From NCBI GenBank assembly GCA_902729315.2, contig LR746277.1, forward strand, positions 1,679,001 to 1,743,000: a DNA stretch of 64,000 bases, read 5' to 3'. The position numbers and the translations under genes are program-made. Source of the stretch: Spirodela intermedia. Taxonomy: Eukaryota > Streptophyta > Magnoliopsida > Alismatales > Araceae. Below are positions 41,252-54,500 of this stretch, piece after piece. The notes under the pieces were generated by a model that did not search any database, was not told the origin of the DNA, and saw nothing but the letters and a program-made list of their open reading frames with translations. Positions within the stretch are counted from its first letter, which is position 1, and every line of letters starts with the position of its first letter.

Positions 41252-41291
41252 GGGGAAGAAGGGAAGAGGGGAAGAGGGGAAGAGGGGAAGG
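41252..41291 (+). repeat. Five tandem GGGGAAGA-type units (G-quadruplex candidate)
   Basis: Five 8-bp units of the GGGGAAGA type stand in a row; each starts with three or four G separated by 4-5 purines. Four or more G-tracts with short loops are sufficient to predict a G-quadruplex on the plus strand. It lies 2.25 kb upstream of the MYB start. Confidence 0.8.
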
Positions 41292-42086
41292 TTCTTTTGA
41301 ATGCACGCGCCCTTATTTGGGGGAGGAAGATGATGACGTCCATATGTTCGACGAAATGCCGGCTCGGAAGGCGCCGTTCCCGTCGCCGTCGCCAACAAAG
41401 ACACGGCTTGTCCAGCGGGAGAGGGCTGCTGCCGCACGGCGCCGCTCGCAGCCGTTGATGATCATCTCTCTTGGCGGGGCCACGACAAAAAAGAAAGAAA
41501 GAAAAAACCCTTTCTCCGAAAACATCCCCCTGGATGCGATTTATCGACTCAATTTATCAGTATTCACTAGGTTCGGAGTCGAAATGAATATTGTTAAAAA
41601 ATGCGGTTCTTAATGGAATTTCCCCGGTGCTTGCGTTTGTTTTCTTTTTTGCCCCCGTGCCCCATATTTTTGGCCCGCCAGCTGTTAGAGGATCCGGGCG
41701 GGCGGTCTCGCCGAAAGCAAGACGACAAGCGATAGCGGTTGTTGCGTCCTACGGTGCCTACGTCCGCAGAAATCATGGAGCGGTCCCGCGAACCGCCGGA
41801 CGCCAGCCGCGTGGCGCAGCAGCTTTTTTTCTTTTTTCTGGCACGTTTTCCTCCTTTTCTGGTTTATAGAACTAACCGCCGCCCGAAACAACTCCAGAAG
41901 GGGACTTTCCAATGGACCGCTCTCGGCCGTCCCTTCCCAAACCTGCGGTCGGCCGGCGGCAGTATCTTTCTGGTACCGATCCGGCTCGGGCTCCCGACCG
42001 ACACGACCGATGCCAACCGGTCCAGATCAGCCGGGTGGCCCGATTCGACGGAGCAAGTACCACCCGGCAAAAGGCTCAGATCGTAC

Positions 42087-42152
42087 GATATTTCTCTCTT
42101 GGAAGGATAGAGAGGCTTCCACGTGGCGGCTAATCGGATATTTCTCTCTTGG
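42087..42152 (+). repeat. 16-bp direct repeat GATATTTCTCTCTTGG
   Basis: Two identical copies, at 42087-42102 and 42137-42152, spaced by exactly 50 bp in the distal MYB promoter. It may be a duplicated regulatory site or a small local duplication. Confidence 0.6.
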
Positions 42153-43310
42153 GCAAAATTTGAATCCCCCGCCTGCTTCCGTGGGCGTGAACAACGGGTG
42201 GGGGACAGCTGGTAAGGGAACTACTAACCCTTTATTCCCGTCGGAGCTACGCGTCATCTTTTGCCCGCCCCTCTGTTTTCCGTTATCTCCTTTATCTCCG
42301 TTATCTGCTCAGATGAACGGACGGAAGTGAGCATGAATTCCTGGGATTGTGGGGCCCACGCTGAAGACAGAGCGGTTACCGGGAAAGGAACGGATGAGTG
42401 GGGGCGAATCGATTTGCGACGTGGAGGTTTGTGTCCGTTGCGGGCAGCGTTCACAAACGGGCCTCGCCGGTTGACCAGTCAAATCGGTCGGCGGCCGGTG
42501 ACGGAGGAGGCTACAGATTAATTCACACCACATTACATAGAACGGTGGAGGAGCCTCCGGCGACGAAGGGCAGCGGCGATCCCCGCTTCTTCCTTGTTGG
42601 TGAGTCGAATGCACAGGGTGGCGGAGACTGACAGACCAGACCGCCAATTGCCTGCTCCGCCGAGGGACGGAGGGACGAAGTCGCCCGTGGCCGCTGGATT
42701 TATTTGCCGGAACTGGGAGAAGTAAATGCTCCGCTTCCTCCTGCTGCCTCCCGTCCGATCAACAACTAGACCGAATATTAAATTCCCTGAGATGCGATGC
42801 GATGCGAAGGGGAAGGGAAAGGACACCTACGCTCTTGCAAGTGCCGTCCAGCCTGGCCGAGTCAAATCTTCACTTCGCCTCGGCCCGGAATAATTCCACG
42901 CCACTCGCATTAACTTCCTCCCCCCCCCTCCAACACCTGCGATCGCGCCCGCAGGAACGCCCCTCCGCCGCGCCACCGGCCGTTGCCGGCGAGGACGGTC
43001 GCCCATCTCCCGGCTGACGCCGGTCGCCGGATTTCTTCGAAAAATTTCATCTTGGAAGTTCTGGAGGGTTCGAGGACACGTGCGGCATTGGTGGATCGAA
43101 TCTCGAGGTGTAGGAAATATTGCAGTTGAGGGGTCGTCTCCTCATCGACGGCCTAGGATTGGGCGCCACGGCAGACAGAGAAAGCCAGTGAGACGGGATC
43201 GGCGAAGAATCGAACGCGTGTCCGATACAGCTGTATACGGCCACCGCCAAACCTGTCCGGCCCGTTACCCAACCGGCTGTTACCGGTTGCCTCCTAGTCG
43301 CCCGAAGGAC

Positions 43311-43317
43311 TATATAA
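43311..43317 (+). promoter_or_regulatory. TATA box of the MYB gene
   Basis: TATATAA lies 228 bp upstream of the MYB start, at the end of a GC-rich region. Transcription would start near 43345, leaving a leader of about 190 nt. Just upstream are close copies of AACCGG/ACCGGTT (43271-43288), which resemble MYB-type sites and could allow self-regulation (inference). Confidence 0.65.
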
Positions 43318-43538
43318 GATGCCTCCAGTCCGTTTCTCAGTGCTCATCTCCTTCCGCCATTTCCGGCCCTCCTTCCTCTTCTTTCCTGGAACGGCCCACG
43401 GCAACCCTAACGCCCAACGCCCACAGCGGAGATCTTCCCGCGGTTTGATCCGGTGAAGCTCTTCAGAGCTCGAATTGGGAGTCGTCTCTCGCCATCGGGA
43501 ATCGACCGACGGCGTGCCGATCTGAAGTCGTATCGGCC

Positions 43539-44786
43539 ATGCAGGCAGTGGCGGGCGGAGCAGTCAATACCGGCGGGGCCACGGGGGCGGCAGCACGCAG
43601 GGATGCGGACCGCATCAAGGGGCCCTGGAGTCCCGAAGAGGACGATGCCTTGAAGAAGCTCGTGCAGAAGCATGGGCCGAGGAACTGGTCACTCATTAGC
43701 AAACACGTCCCCGGGAGGTCGGGGAAGTCGTGCCGCCTGCGTTGGTGTAACCAGCTGTCGCCGCAGGTGGAGCATCGCCCCTTTACGCAGGAGGAAGACG
43801 AGAAGATCATGCGTGCGCACGCCAAGTTCGGGAACAAATGGGCCACCATCGCCCGGCTGCTCAGCGGGAGGACCGACAACGCCATCAAGAACCACTGGAA
43901 CTCGACGCTAAAGCGTAAGTATGCCTCGTGTGGGCTACCATCCTCCGGCGGTCTATCTTCCTGCTCGGCGTCCGTCAAGGACGACGTGATCCTCGCCGAC
44001 GATGCCGTCGGCGGGACGTACTGCAAAGGCGATCTTCTCGATCGCCAAGACGATGAGTACAGCGACGAGCGGCCGCTGAAGCGGGCGGGGAGCGGGGGGC
44101 CGGTGCCGTCGGGGGGGCTCTCTATCAGCCCCAGTAGCCCCTCGGGTTCGGACGTCAGCCACCAGAGCCACCTGTCCTCTCCTCTCGCTACGGCTGCTAC
44201 TGCTGCGTCTCACGTCTACCGCCCTGTGCCGAGGACCAGCGGGGTCTCCATGCCGTCGACTGATATTTGTTCGTCAATCAACAACAGTGGCGGCCCAATG
44301 AACGAAGACGATCCCTCGACGTCGCTCACACTATCTCTGCCTGGATCGGATCCGTGTGAGGTTTCAAACCACCAGTCGATGAGCCCTACGCCCTTCTTTG
44401 CCGCGACTTGCGACCATCCGGGGGACCCTCACGATCTATCACATCCTCCGGCGACACATCCCATCAAGTACGAAGATCCCTCTCCTCGAGGTGTTTGCTC
44501 GAACAGCTACGATCTGAATTCTGCGACGCCGGCCGCGTCGTTTGTGCGGCAACAGCCGGGACCGGGAAACAAGCAGCAGCAGCAGCAGTTCCCATTCAGC
44601 GCGGAGTTCCTGACGATCATGGAGGACATGATAAAGAAGGAGGTGAAGAGCTACATGCTGGGCCTCGAACACTCCGGCGTGACTTTCGTACTCCCTCACA
44701 CGCCCCAGAAGCACCACCCGTTTGACAGACTCCGTAACGCCGACGTCAATCAGATCGAAGTAAGCAAGCTCAAGGCAGTTGAGTAG
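43539..44786 (+). CDS. R2R3-MYB transcription factor, subgroup 22 (MYB44/70/73/77 type), intronless
   Basis: A single open frame of 415 residues. In Arabidopsis, subgroup-22 MYBs act in abscisic acid, auxin and stress responses; a similar nuclear role is presumed here. R2 spans about 26-77 with the regular Trp at 30, 50 and 69, and R3 about 78-128 with Phe82, Trp101 and Trp120. The recognition helices read [13 protein letters not shown] and [13 protein letters not shown]. Subgroup signatures follow: [14 protein letters not shown] (194-206), [12 protein letters not shown] (261-272) containing an LxLxL EAR-type repression motif, and [18 protein letters not shown] near 356-373. There is a short poly-Gln run (346-350). 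The absence of introns and the high GC content are usual for this subgroup in monocots. It is longer than Arabidopsis members (about 300-320), mainly through low-complexity Ser/Pro/Ala sequence between motifs. Confidence 0.96.
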   Translation: MQAVAGGAVNTGGATGAAARRDADRIKGPWSPEEDDALKKLVQKHGPRNWSLISKHVPGRSGKSCRLRWCNQLSPQVEHRPFTQEEDEKIMRAHAKFGNKWATIARLLSGRTDNAIKNHWNSTLKRKYASCGLPSSGGLSSCSASVKDDVILADDAVGGTYCKGDLLDRQDDEYSDERPLKRAGSGGPVPSGGLSISPSSPSGSDVSHQSHLSSPLATAATAASHVYRPVPRTSGVSMPSTDICSSINNSGGPMNEDDPSTSLTLSLPGSDPCEVSNHQSMSPTPFFAATCDHPGDPHDLSHPPATHPIKYEDPSPRGVCSNSYDLNSATPAASFVRQQPGPGNKQQQQQFPFSAEFLTIMEDMIKKEVKSYMLGLEHSGVTFVLPHTPQKHHPFDRLRNADVNQIEVSKLKAVE

Positions 44787-45564
44787 TTTGTCGCGTTCCG
44801 CCCCCACACTCTCCGTCCGGGACGGAAGCAAAACCAAATCGGAAGATGGCTGGATGATAGGTCGAGGCGTCTCTCCTCTCCTCTTCTTCGGTTAAGTTAA
44901 TTCCCTTTCATTTGATTTGGAGGGGGGGGACACGGCCACGGCCAAGGCCAAAGGTCCGTGGCGAATAAAGCAGTTTAAGGCTTTTTGGCTTCTGTACAGC
45001 GAGGAAAAGAAAAAAAGGCTCAGAAATCGGCTACTATATAATCGAAGCTGCCAGGTTTTCTTGTTCCCCATGTCATCTCTCACGTAGCGGCAGCTCTCCT
45101 CTCCCTTCTCAATCTACTGCTTCCACTCTTCTTGTGCTCTTGGGGCTGTCCGAGAGAGTTCGATTTTAGATAGATTTGGGGGAACGAATGAACATATGTT
45201 GATGGCGCCCGCGCGCCCGCGCCCACTCTAATCGTCAACCCGGCAAGCGAGAGGCAGAGATTTTGCTGGTCAAACGGGCGTCTGTATTTTAGCTGTTGTT
45301 GGGGTTCCTGCAACAGATGGCGTCATCGCGACGCGCCGTATACGTTATCACGGCTGTAATGTGCTCCCCTAGGAGCCTGGTAGAAGATCGGCCCGAAAGG
45401 ACCGTCCGATGCAGACAATCGACGAGACGCACAGGCTGACGGCCCAGATTTCTTATTTACCTTTATCAACGAGCCCAAAGGGAAGGGGCCCGCTGTCACT
45501 ACCCCCCCTCCCCATACGCCTCCCTCACAGGACTTAATACCGTGATGATAAATAATCGATGACT
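44787..45564. other. Convergent 3' spacer between MYB and HMA1
   Basis: 778 bp between the two stop codons. The MYB 3' untranslated region probably ends soon after the AATAAA at 44964-44969. No gene is seen. Confidence 0.6.
44964..44969 (+). terminator. Poly(A) signal of the MYB gene
   Basis: AATAAA lies 178 nt after the MYB stop codon, in a GC-to-AT transition, at the distance expected for the 3' end of this gene. Confidence 0.5.
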
Positions 45565-48500
45565 TTACATGCCGCCGCCGGCGTTCGCGGTAGCCACCGG
45601 CGGGCTCCGCGGAGCCGCCGCGAGGAAGCGCCGCACGCGGTGGAGCGCCTCCAGGAGTTCCTGCTTCCACGACCACGCGGGCTCCTTAAGAGCCCGAATG
45701 GAGTTAAGGCAGACCAGCAGCGTCCCGCCCTCGTGAAGGAGCACCTGCCATCCATTCCATTCCATGCCGGAGAAAGCACCCGCCACCATCACCATCACTA
45801 TCACCATTACCAGAGAAGAGGAGAGAAGAGGGGAGGGTTCTAATCTAGTGGAAGGAGGAAGAGAAGCGTACCGTCAACCAGAGAGGGAGGAAGCCGAGGA
45901 CGGAAGGGAGGGCAGCCAGGAGGATGCAGGAGAGGGCGAGCCCCACGCTCTGCTTGACCTGAATTCACCGTAGAGAGCGCAGTGCGGTAAAGTGAGGGAG
46001 GAAGATGATGGTGTTCAGGCAGTCGCCGTCTCCTGCGGCGAGGGAGAGAGTGGCTTGTCCTACCAGTAAGGTGGTCTGTTTGGCCTTGGCCACGCAGAAT
46101 GGCACCCCGGAGATGTTGTCCTGGAGCAGCAGGACGTCCGCCACGGCCACTGCGGTGGCGCTCGCGCGCTGGGCCAGCACGATCCCAACAGTCGCCGCCG
46201 CGAGGGCGGGTGCGTCGTTGATGCCGTCTCCCACCATTATTAGACCGCCGCCTGCGCCACCATCGCCGGAGAGATGTGTATGTGTCATTCAGATTTGAGG
46301 GTTTACCATCTATACAGCTTTATCATGATTATGGCCATCAGGAAAGGGGCGGGGGGTGGAGAAAAAAAAGAAAAAAGGAAGTGGTCGGAGCTAAGGGAGC
46401 AATGGGGTTTTTTAAAGGTCACTCCTTTTTTTCTTGTATTTTTCATCGGCATTTCAGTCTAGAGAAAGCCCTCGAACATGTCTGCTTTCATGAGAAAAGT
46501 GTGACAGATAATGACTCAGAACATATCTTCACACTCCGGGAATGGTGAAAACAGCAGCCTCAGACCTCCAGCAAAGAAAATATTTGCCATCTATCATCCC
46601 CCCCTTGGGCCGTGCAGCTGACATCTCCATAAATTTCCTTTCAGACATGAATCAGACGGTTTTGCAGGTTTCAGACCTGCTATATATACTTCAGCCTCCA
46701 CAATCTCCTTCTGAGAGGTTTCCTCCTCACTTCCTCAGTCGTCCATAACTACCTTGCAAACAAGGCTCGACTAGATGGGGGGGGCTTACCGGGATATTCA
46801 TTCATCAGAGACAGCTCCCTAGCTTTCAAGCCAGACAATTTCGAATTATCATTCAACCATTGGATTATAGTAATCCCATCAGATAAGAAGAACCCCGAGC
46901 ACTCATCCAGCAGAAAAAGTTGGGCGATTTCTGCCCGCGACATATGCCAGGCAGATCCATTCCCTCTTGAGGAATAGAGGTTCCAATCCCTTAGAACTGG
47001 GAGAAAATTCCTACGCGTCTAGCACCTCAGAAAACAAGGAGTTTTGTAAAGATGTTTACCCACGTACAGCTTAGAACCCGGTTTGCTAAAAGGATCTGCA
47101 AAGACGATCTGAGGACAATAACTAAAGGCTCATCATCATCCTCTCATCTCAAAACCCTAATCTAGACATGAAAAATGACCCTTAAAATTTAGTGCCAGTG
47201 GTTTTCCTTTCCCCTGGCACAGAGAAAGGACAACCTCTCATTTCTCTTCGTCACCTGCACTGTAACCACAGAATACGACAAGTTTCTTCATCGATTACAG
47301 TGGCACAGGATAGAAAAGTACTGAAAAAGATATCGATGCAGAACTCCAAGAAAAGAAAGAGCTAAACTGATAAGATGCATTCCAGTCATTGTCGATTGTT
47401 ACCTGTGTCTCTTGAGATAGACTTTATCTGATTCAGCTTATCTCCAGGCTTCAAGTTGGAGTACACTTCTTCAATGCCCACCGCTTTTGCAACTCGCCGT
47501 GCACTTGATTCGTGATCACCGGTTAGCATCATCACACGGAGTTTTGATTGGTTTCGTAAGGCAGAAACAACCTTTATAACATCACTACGGGGTTCATCCT
47601 CAAAATGGAAGAGTGTGACCTAAACGAATTGACAAACGTAGTCTCTTAGAATACATTAGAAACATGTTAAATTAATGCTTCCCATTGGTTTTTTTCAGTG
47701 TCGTCTGCTCCACTTTACTTGCAAGCTAGCAAGTCCATTCAATATGTTCCCCGAGAATTACAAATAATAGTATGGTTCTAGCAATCTACTCTTCGAAAAA
47801 CAATAACGTGTTGATGCAGGAGGGCCTTAGGCCATCTTGTTAATGCGCAATTCAATTTAAATTCAAAATTACTAATCATGCAACAACACAAGCAAAAGTG
47901 TAGATTCCATATAATTTAATACGGGGTGGGCTTGTTTCTCCCATTACTTTCTCACATTTTTCCCACTTCTATGAATCAGAAAAAAAAAACAAAGGTTTGA
48001 ATCCATGCAATCGCCATTTTACATGCAATAGTATAAACAAGAATTACATGCAATAGTATAAAGTTAAAAGATTATAAACACAACTCTGTTCATTTGATGA
48101 ACCAAACAACGGCAATGACAACACAGATTATAGCTCGGACCCTATGTCCCAGCAGTAAACATGGCAGTTGCATCCGTTTTCACTTTTGGTATAATAAACA
48201 GTGAATAACTTGATAGTAGATCCGAAGATGCCAGAAATTCACAAAATGCCCATTAAAAAGCTTTATCCATAGGGATGGCAAACCTTTTGGTCAATAGACA
48301 AGGCCGCTTGAACAAAATCACTGCCATATGCAGACGTTCTTGCTGCTTCCTTAATCTTCTCAGAATCGGCATCAGATTTGCACAAAGAGGCGATATAATC
48401 AACAGAGCCGATTGATGCTTTCAAATATTCACTCTCTTCAGTTCCAGACTGAGACAAAATAACAATATGACTACATAAGAGATTGAGGTTCGAGCCTCTT

Positions 48501-51500
48501 TCACAAATATAATAGATTAAGAAAAAGTGAATCATGAGAACATGGTCGTTGACCAATCTTGATGAAGTAAGCTCATAGGAGAAAAATGTTTCACAAGCCC
48601 CAATCCAGTGTGGCTTATCAAAAGGAAAGAAAAAGAACAGAAACATAGACTCCAACCTAATCCTAAATGAATGTGTGGGAATAATGTAGTCACTATTAAT
48701 TAATTAATGGATTATTTTTTTATCTCACAAATACTAGAGAAGAATGATGACAGCGTATCTTCAAAAAAATAATGCCTTCATAAAAATATTTGAAAAAAGA
48801 ATCCAAAATTCATGGTAGATTTAACGGATTTGATGGTGTGAAGAAAAACGTATGACAGATCCATTCATCTTCTTGCTTTAATAAACTTATATCGTTCTTA
48901 TGGAATAACTGAACGCAGGTTCATCTACAAGAAACCGATGAGGTCAGTTCAAATTTATATAGAGTTGTTTTCTGTTCTGGTTGGGTTAGAAACGATGTTT
49001 AAATGTTATAAATCCTAATTTTCATATACCAAAAATGTTTATTAGCTTATATGATGCAAAAGTAAACGAAGTAAGAAAGTAACTGAGTTATAACAGGTAC
49101 GTGTCAACATTGAAGATAGTCAATACTTTGTATAAAAAAAGAATAACAAAGAGCTTAGGTTTTGCCACCCATCAGTAGAGCCTCTAAAATTGCATTGGAA
49201 CAATGGCCGTTTAATGAACCATACTAATCTCGCATGAGGGAAAGAAGAACATGTTGGCAACCAACGGAAAGAGGCAGTTCCGTGAAGGCCGTGGTTAATT
49301 ATTCGGAGGCCGAATTCAAGGGATATAAAATGTTAGGCGCAAATGTATCAATGGTGATTGATTTTTGAAATAGGGTGAACAATGAAGGGCAATCGATGAG
49401 AACTCATTTTTAAAGGAAAATGGACTGTTGCCTACCTATTTTCCGCAATCCGGATGGAGCACAACTTAAATTCACTCTTTATAGAAGAAAAGTAGGCGTA
49501 CTTTGACAGAAAAATTTTCGACTTGTCGAATTGCCCCATCAAAATCAGGCCAGGAGTTCCCTGGATTAAAATTGATTGGTATTCAGAAATCATGCTCCTA
49601 ACCAATTCGCTTCTTTGTTCATTTCCCCAAGAGGTTCTTCATAATGGTATCATAAAATCTTTCTTTTCAACTTAATTTTGCATCTAAGTAATAGTTAACC
49701 AGTATAGCATAGTTGGGGGATAGTTCTCCAATTTCAATCATCTGGTGTCAACTGAGTTTTTCGGAAGAACAAAAAGAAATTGTCAAACTCACAGCCACCC
49801 TCAGCGCCTAAAGCTGATCCAAGATGACTACAAGAAAGGTCTGCATATGAGGATAGAGATATTTTTTTACACACTTTCGATGTTCTGATACTGAAGATAA
49901 TAACAGGGGAAAATACAGAAGTAACCAGGGCATTACATTTTTTTCTTCACCTTTTTTTCCTCAATTGGATATCAAACCATATGTGAAATAGCATTATATG
50001 TCTGGTTTTAAATGCCTAAAAGATATGGACAACAGTAGAACTGAATATTAAAGCACGAGTAAGGTGACATAAGGCAAACTTAAATCATATGAGGATGTCT
50101 TCCATAAAAAGTGCCACAAGTTAGAAAATTATCTCTTATTACAAAATATGGCCTATCTACTTCCTTCCCTTGACCATGGGTCGAATCAGACCATCTAAAA
50201 TCGCATAAAGTGGTCTTCAAGTCAACGTGACAAGATTACCAAACATCTGCCAATACACAATGTAACCTATCCGCGGCCTAATGATACGATATTCTGCCCT
50301 TGACCAGAAGGAATCATCCTTTTGTCTTAGGTAACTCTTATCATTATGTTGTGTCAATTTATGTAATTTGTCCTTAAATGATTAGAACCATGCAGCTAGG
50401 CTATCAGTTTACGATTCTTGCAGACATTACTCCTATGAATGAAATTAGGACAATAAAACATTAACAACTTTTGAAGGATAACGATAAAATTTCAGTGAAT
50501 CGTTTGATTGCACTGAGTGCAACTGTGGAAGTACTGTACATTAAAAAAACCCAATACCATCCTCTAGTAAATTCAATTAAGGTACGTTTGGTAAAAGACA
50601 CAGTCAACTGTAGACCGAATTTCAAAAACGATGCAACCGAGTAATATTAGTACACATGCCGGGGGGCATATTACCTTCGTACATGTCAAGGTAGCAAAAA
50701 GACCTCGGCCCGGAAGACATTCAAAACTTTCGACTGAGACTCTTGGAAGATCTTTTCCAAGGCTGTGGGCTACAACTGCTCTGCAATGTTTAGAAGAATG
50801 AGTAAATTGGTGAACTCGAATAAGTCAGCACATTGTATCAAAAACCCAACTAGTATGTACAAGCACTGATAGTTAAAGGTTTTGTCAAGAAAATAGCATC
50901 CTGTGTATGAAGAGCTGGTAGATGAAAAACTGTAGGCAGGCTATATCAAAATTCCATTTTGCTTGCTACTTACTATCAGAAACAAGATACTAAAATATGC
51001 AATGTTGATGGAATCAACGAAAAACGAATGCAAAAACAGAAAACCCATAATTTTGCAAAATAAAGTGAAGACAGCTGATGACGATGTGACAAAGTGTACA
51101 TACTACAGACACATATTACTAATACAGAAACTTCAAATGTAGCTCAATCGGAAAATCAATTTTGAAAATATGAATTTAGGGAGGCTAAATAAATGCAATG
51201 GGTAAGGACTTTATCTCCATTTCTCATAAGGGAAGGTGGAGGGTTTTCAACTGCTAATATAATGACAAAAATCATAAAGTAACATCTAAAAATTAAAATC
51301 TAACGTCAATGGAATTGTTTCAAGTGATAATACTCGACTTCTTGTCGAAACTAGAATTCATAAAAAAGAACGCTGTATTAAATTTTCACCTTCCAATAGG
51401 GTGAGTAGTTCCCTTTTCCATTGCTGCAGCCACAGCAAGAGCTTCCTTTTCACAGTCGGGAGTACAGCATGAAGAATCTTTAAAGTCTTGCCATTCTGCT

Positions 51501-54500
51501 GAATGACCATGAATTGGTTCAATTGCTTTGCACCTAAGTTTCCCCGTAGTCAGAGTCCCTGTTTTGTCAAACGCAACAGTGTGGCATGATGCTAGAGAAT
51601 CTAAAACATGTCCACCCTTCAACAATATGCCCTGCAAATAAAAGAGTAAAATCTTTAATCAATGCACAGACAGATACACAAAACTCAGATTCTATGGAAA
51701 ATACACTATGAAAACATGGGCATTCGGTTTTATCTTTCTTCTGAATACGAGAGCGCACCTTGTTCTTTAAAAATAGAGAAAACAATTCATACAATTATCT
51801 CTCGAAGAGAAAAAAATATCACTCGTGAACTTCAATCTGCACATTACGTATGGTTCTGGGAAAAGTAGGATGTGTGCCAATGGGAATATTTTTTCTATAA
51901 CCTACAAGGTAACAGTTGCATGACACAAACACCTGAGCTCAAAATTTTCCTGATTTAGTGGACAATTTACTTTGTATTATGCAAAAATCCCATGACACTG
52001 AAAGCCTAAAATAAAGGCAAAGACTAGGACAATCACATCCAGGCCCATAGACAACATAAACAGCAATATAGTTGCATAGACAGTTCACGCTTCTGGGTTT
52101 AACCAACACCACAAATTATCTGACTTGAAAAGATAGAACCAAATTCACAAAACTCATGCCATCTAGAGTTCCCACTTCATGTATCTTGCAGCAGAAACTA
52201 CTGTATGAAGTTTGCTAGTCATTGTTTACAAAGGCAAGGATCCTGGTGATTACTTATAAAGAAGTAAAGATTAGCATAAAGCTTTAAACATCAACAATAT
52301 CACGATGATCATTTAGATGATGAAAATTTTCGTGTTAACATGATTGACCCGACATATTTCGGAAGGAGAAGATCTGAATCTCTTGAGCACAAACCATGGC
52401 TTGTTTTGGTGGGTATCTCAATGTGACACTTTATTGTGCTCAATATTACATTCAATTTTGTAGAAACTTTCTTACATACAGGCATGGTTCTCAAACGGGA
52501 ATTAAAATTGAAAAGGAACTTATAAAAAATACAAGGAAAAAAGCTAATAAGATTATCAAGATGCATCAATGCATTAATATTAGGACAAACTTGAGAGGGA
52601 CACATGTTCAAAAAGCATCTTAAAGAGAATTATTACCCAGGAGAAAGATGAAAAAACTCAATGTTGGTAGCAAATCCTTGATTTATTGTTTTGTATTGTC
52701 GTAATAATACCTTACTAGCGCAGGCACTGATTGCAGTTGCATATGCTAAGGGAGCAACAGCTAGTGCACATGGTGATGCTGCCACCATAAGCCCCAATGC
52801 TCGGTAAATGGAACCTCTATTGACTGCAGCATGAGATGTTGATGTTATTGTGTTACCAAACAAAAAATAGAAAACTTTGAAAACATTTGTGAAATCCATG
52901 CATAAAACACTTTTTGTTTTAAGAACCTTCATAGATTGCTTATATTCTATCCCACAAGAATTCTCATAGAAGCCCCTTTTCAGAATCTTTGTAGTGGTAT
53001 TTCTTGAATCCCTTTCGATGAGAAAACAATAACCCTTTTCATTATCATCGGAAAGGCACCGTTTGCCCAACTGCTCTAAATTTCAGACAAGAAACTTGGT
53101 AAGTTTATGGGTAAGGTACCTAATACCGTAATCCCAGCAGTGTAGTAATGTGATGATGTAGGAACTCTCACATGATATATTATCTTCTCTCTTTATCACT
53201 CATGCTCAGACAATGATTAAACTCGGTTCAACATAAGATGCTCCCAAGCAGTCTCATGTAGGATAGAATTTAGCCCATATCACATAGGCCTTAAAATGTT
53301 TAAAAATATATCAAAATAGCACAAGTCTCCATCTTTTAGAATCCTCCTCTTTAACAGACCATTAGCAAATAGTCTGGATAACCTCTTCAAACAGGGTTGC
53401 TGATGACTAAAGAAAGATGAAAGACTGACAATAATCACAACATATTTCGTACAATTTCATAAACGTGTTTTCGTATTCGTCTGTTTCACAAGAATAGTTT
53501 TCACGGTATACCTGATGATCCAATAAATGGCCACTTGAAAAGAAACGGACCAAGGACTGCAACTGCGAGTGATAGAGCCATAACAACTTTGCTGTAACGT
53601 TCACCAAATTCATCCAGCCATCTTTGCAGTCTAGGCTTATTCAGCTGTCCTTCTTCAGTCAACTGCATAATCTTGTTCAATGTTGAATCCTTCCATGCCT
53701 TGGTTGCCTAAAGCAAGGCAAATTAGTTGGGGATCAATTATTATGAAATGAACAACGAACAGCCTAATAAAAGTCATCATAACTACTTGCTTGCGGGAGA
53801 GTTAAGAAGATTTTCCATGAATAAGGCATGCACTCATTGATAGATTTTAATCATCATCGTAGAAAGAAAGCATCAACTACATCAAAAGTTCATAAGTGTG
53901 CCACATTGATTAAAAAAAAAGCAAATGCATAAACAACAGAGTGACAAAAAATAGGCAGAACGCACAAATAATTGTGTAATATAACGTGGTACTAAATTGC
54001 ACCTTGACAACCATCATTCCTTCCAAGTTCCTTGCACCACCTGGGATTCTGTCCCCAACTTTCCTTTCCAAGGGTTTTGTCTCTCCTGTAAGATGCTCAA
54101 TGGTGACTGTTGAAGCACCTTGATAGACTTCAACGTCCACTGGCACAGCCTAGAAAAGCACATTATGCCTCAAAATTGTATTCAATTAAGTGAAACTAAA
54201 GCAGAAGTCTAAGTGAAATGGAAACAAAATGACAGTTTTGTTAATTATAACTAACTCTAGTTAGCACATTCTTTGAAAACACTTAAATTCGTATTTTGAT
54301 GCTGAAACAGAGTTTACAACCTGAGCCCATGGCATCAACAGAAATGAGGATTTGTCGTAATCAGATTAAAATCCAATTTCTCTCTATGAAGTATCAAGAT
54401 GAGAATCCATCAGTTGTCAACGCTCAAGTAATAATCCATTTGATTTCAGCACACAAACGAATATAATTCCACCTTTAAATGAAGACATAAGTGAAAATAC

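Larger units (their letters stand above)
39968..43538. other. GC-rich divergent intergenic region between PRKRIP1 and MYB
   Basis: A 3.6 kb spacer, GC-rich over most of its length. It contains a 13-G run (40308-40320), a purine-rich G-run repeat (41252-41291), a 16-bp direct repeat (42087-42102, 42137-42152), a short (GATGC)3 run (42791-42805) and the MYB core promoter. Many long frames on both strands (up to 166 codons) overlap each other and show no family resemblance, as expected of GC-rich DNA. Confidence 0.6.

Noticed and set aside
40578-42647. Many long overlapping open frames on both strands
   Set aside because: They overlap each other in several frames within GC-rich DNA, show no family motifs and no splice logic; GC-rich DNA has few stop codons by chance.
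43463-44213. Minus-strand frames of up to 187 codons under the MYB gene
   Set aside because: They mirror the MYB coding sequence, which has unmistakable R2R3 repeats on the plus strand.
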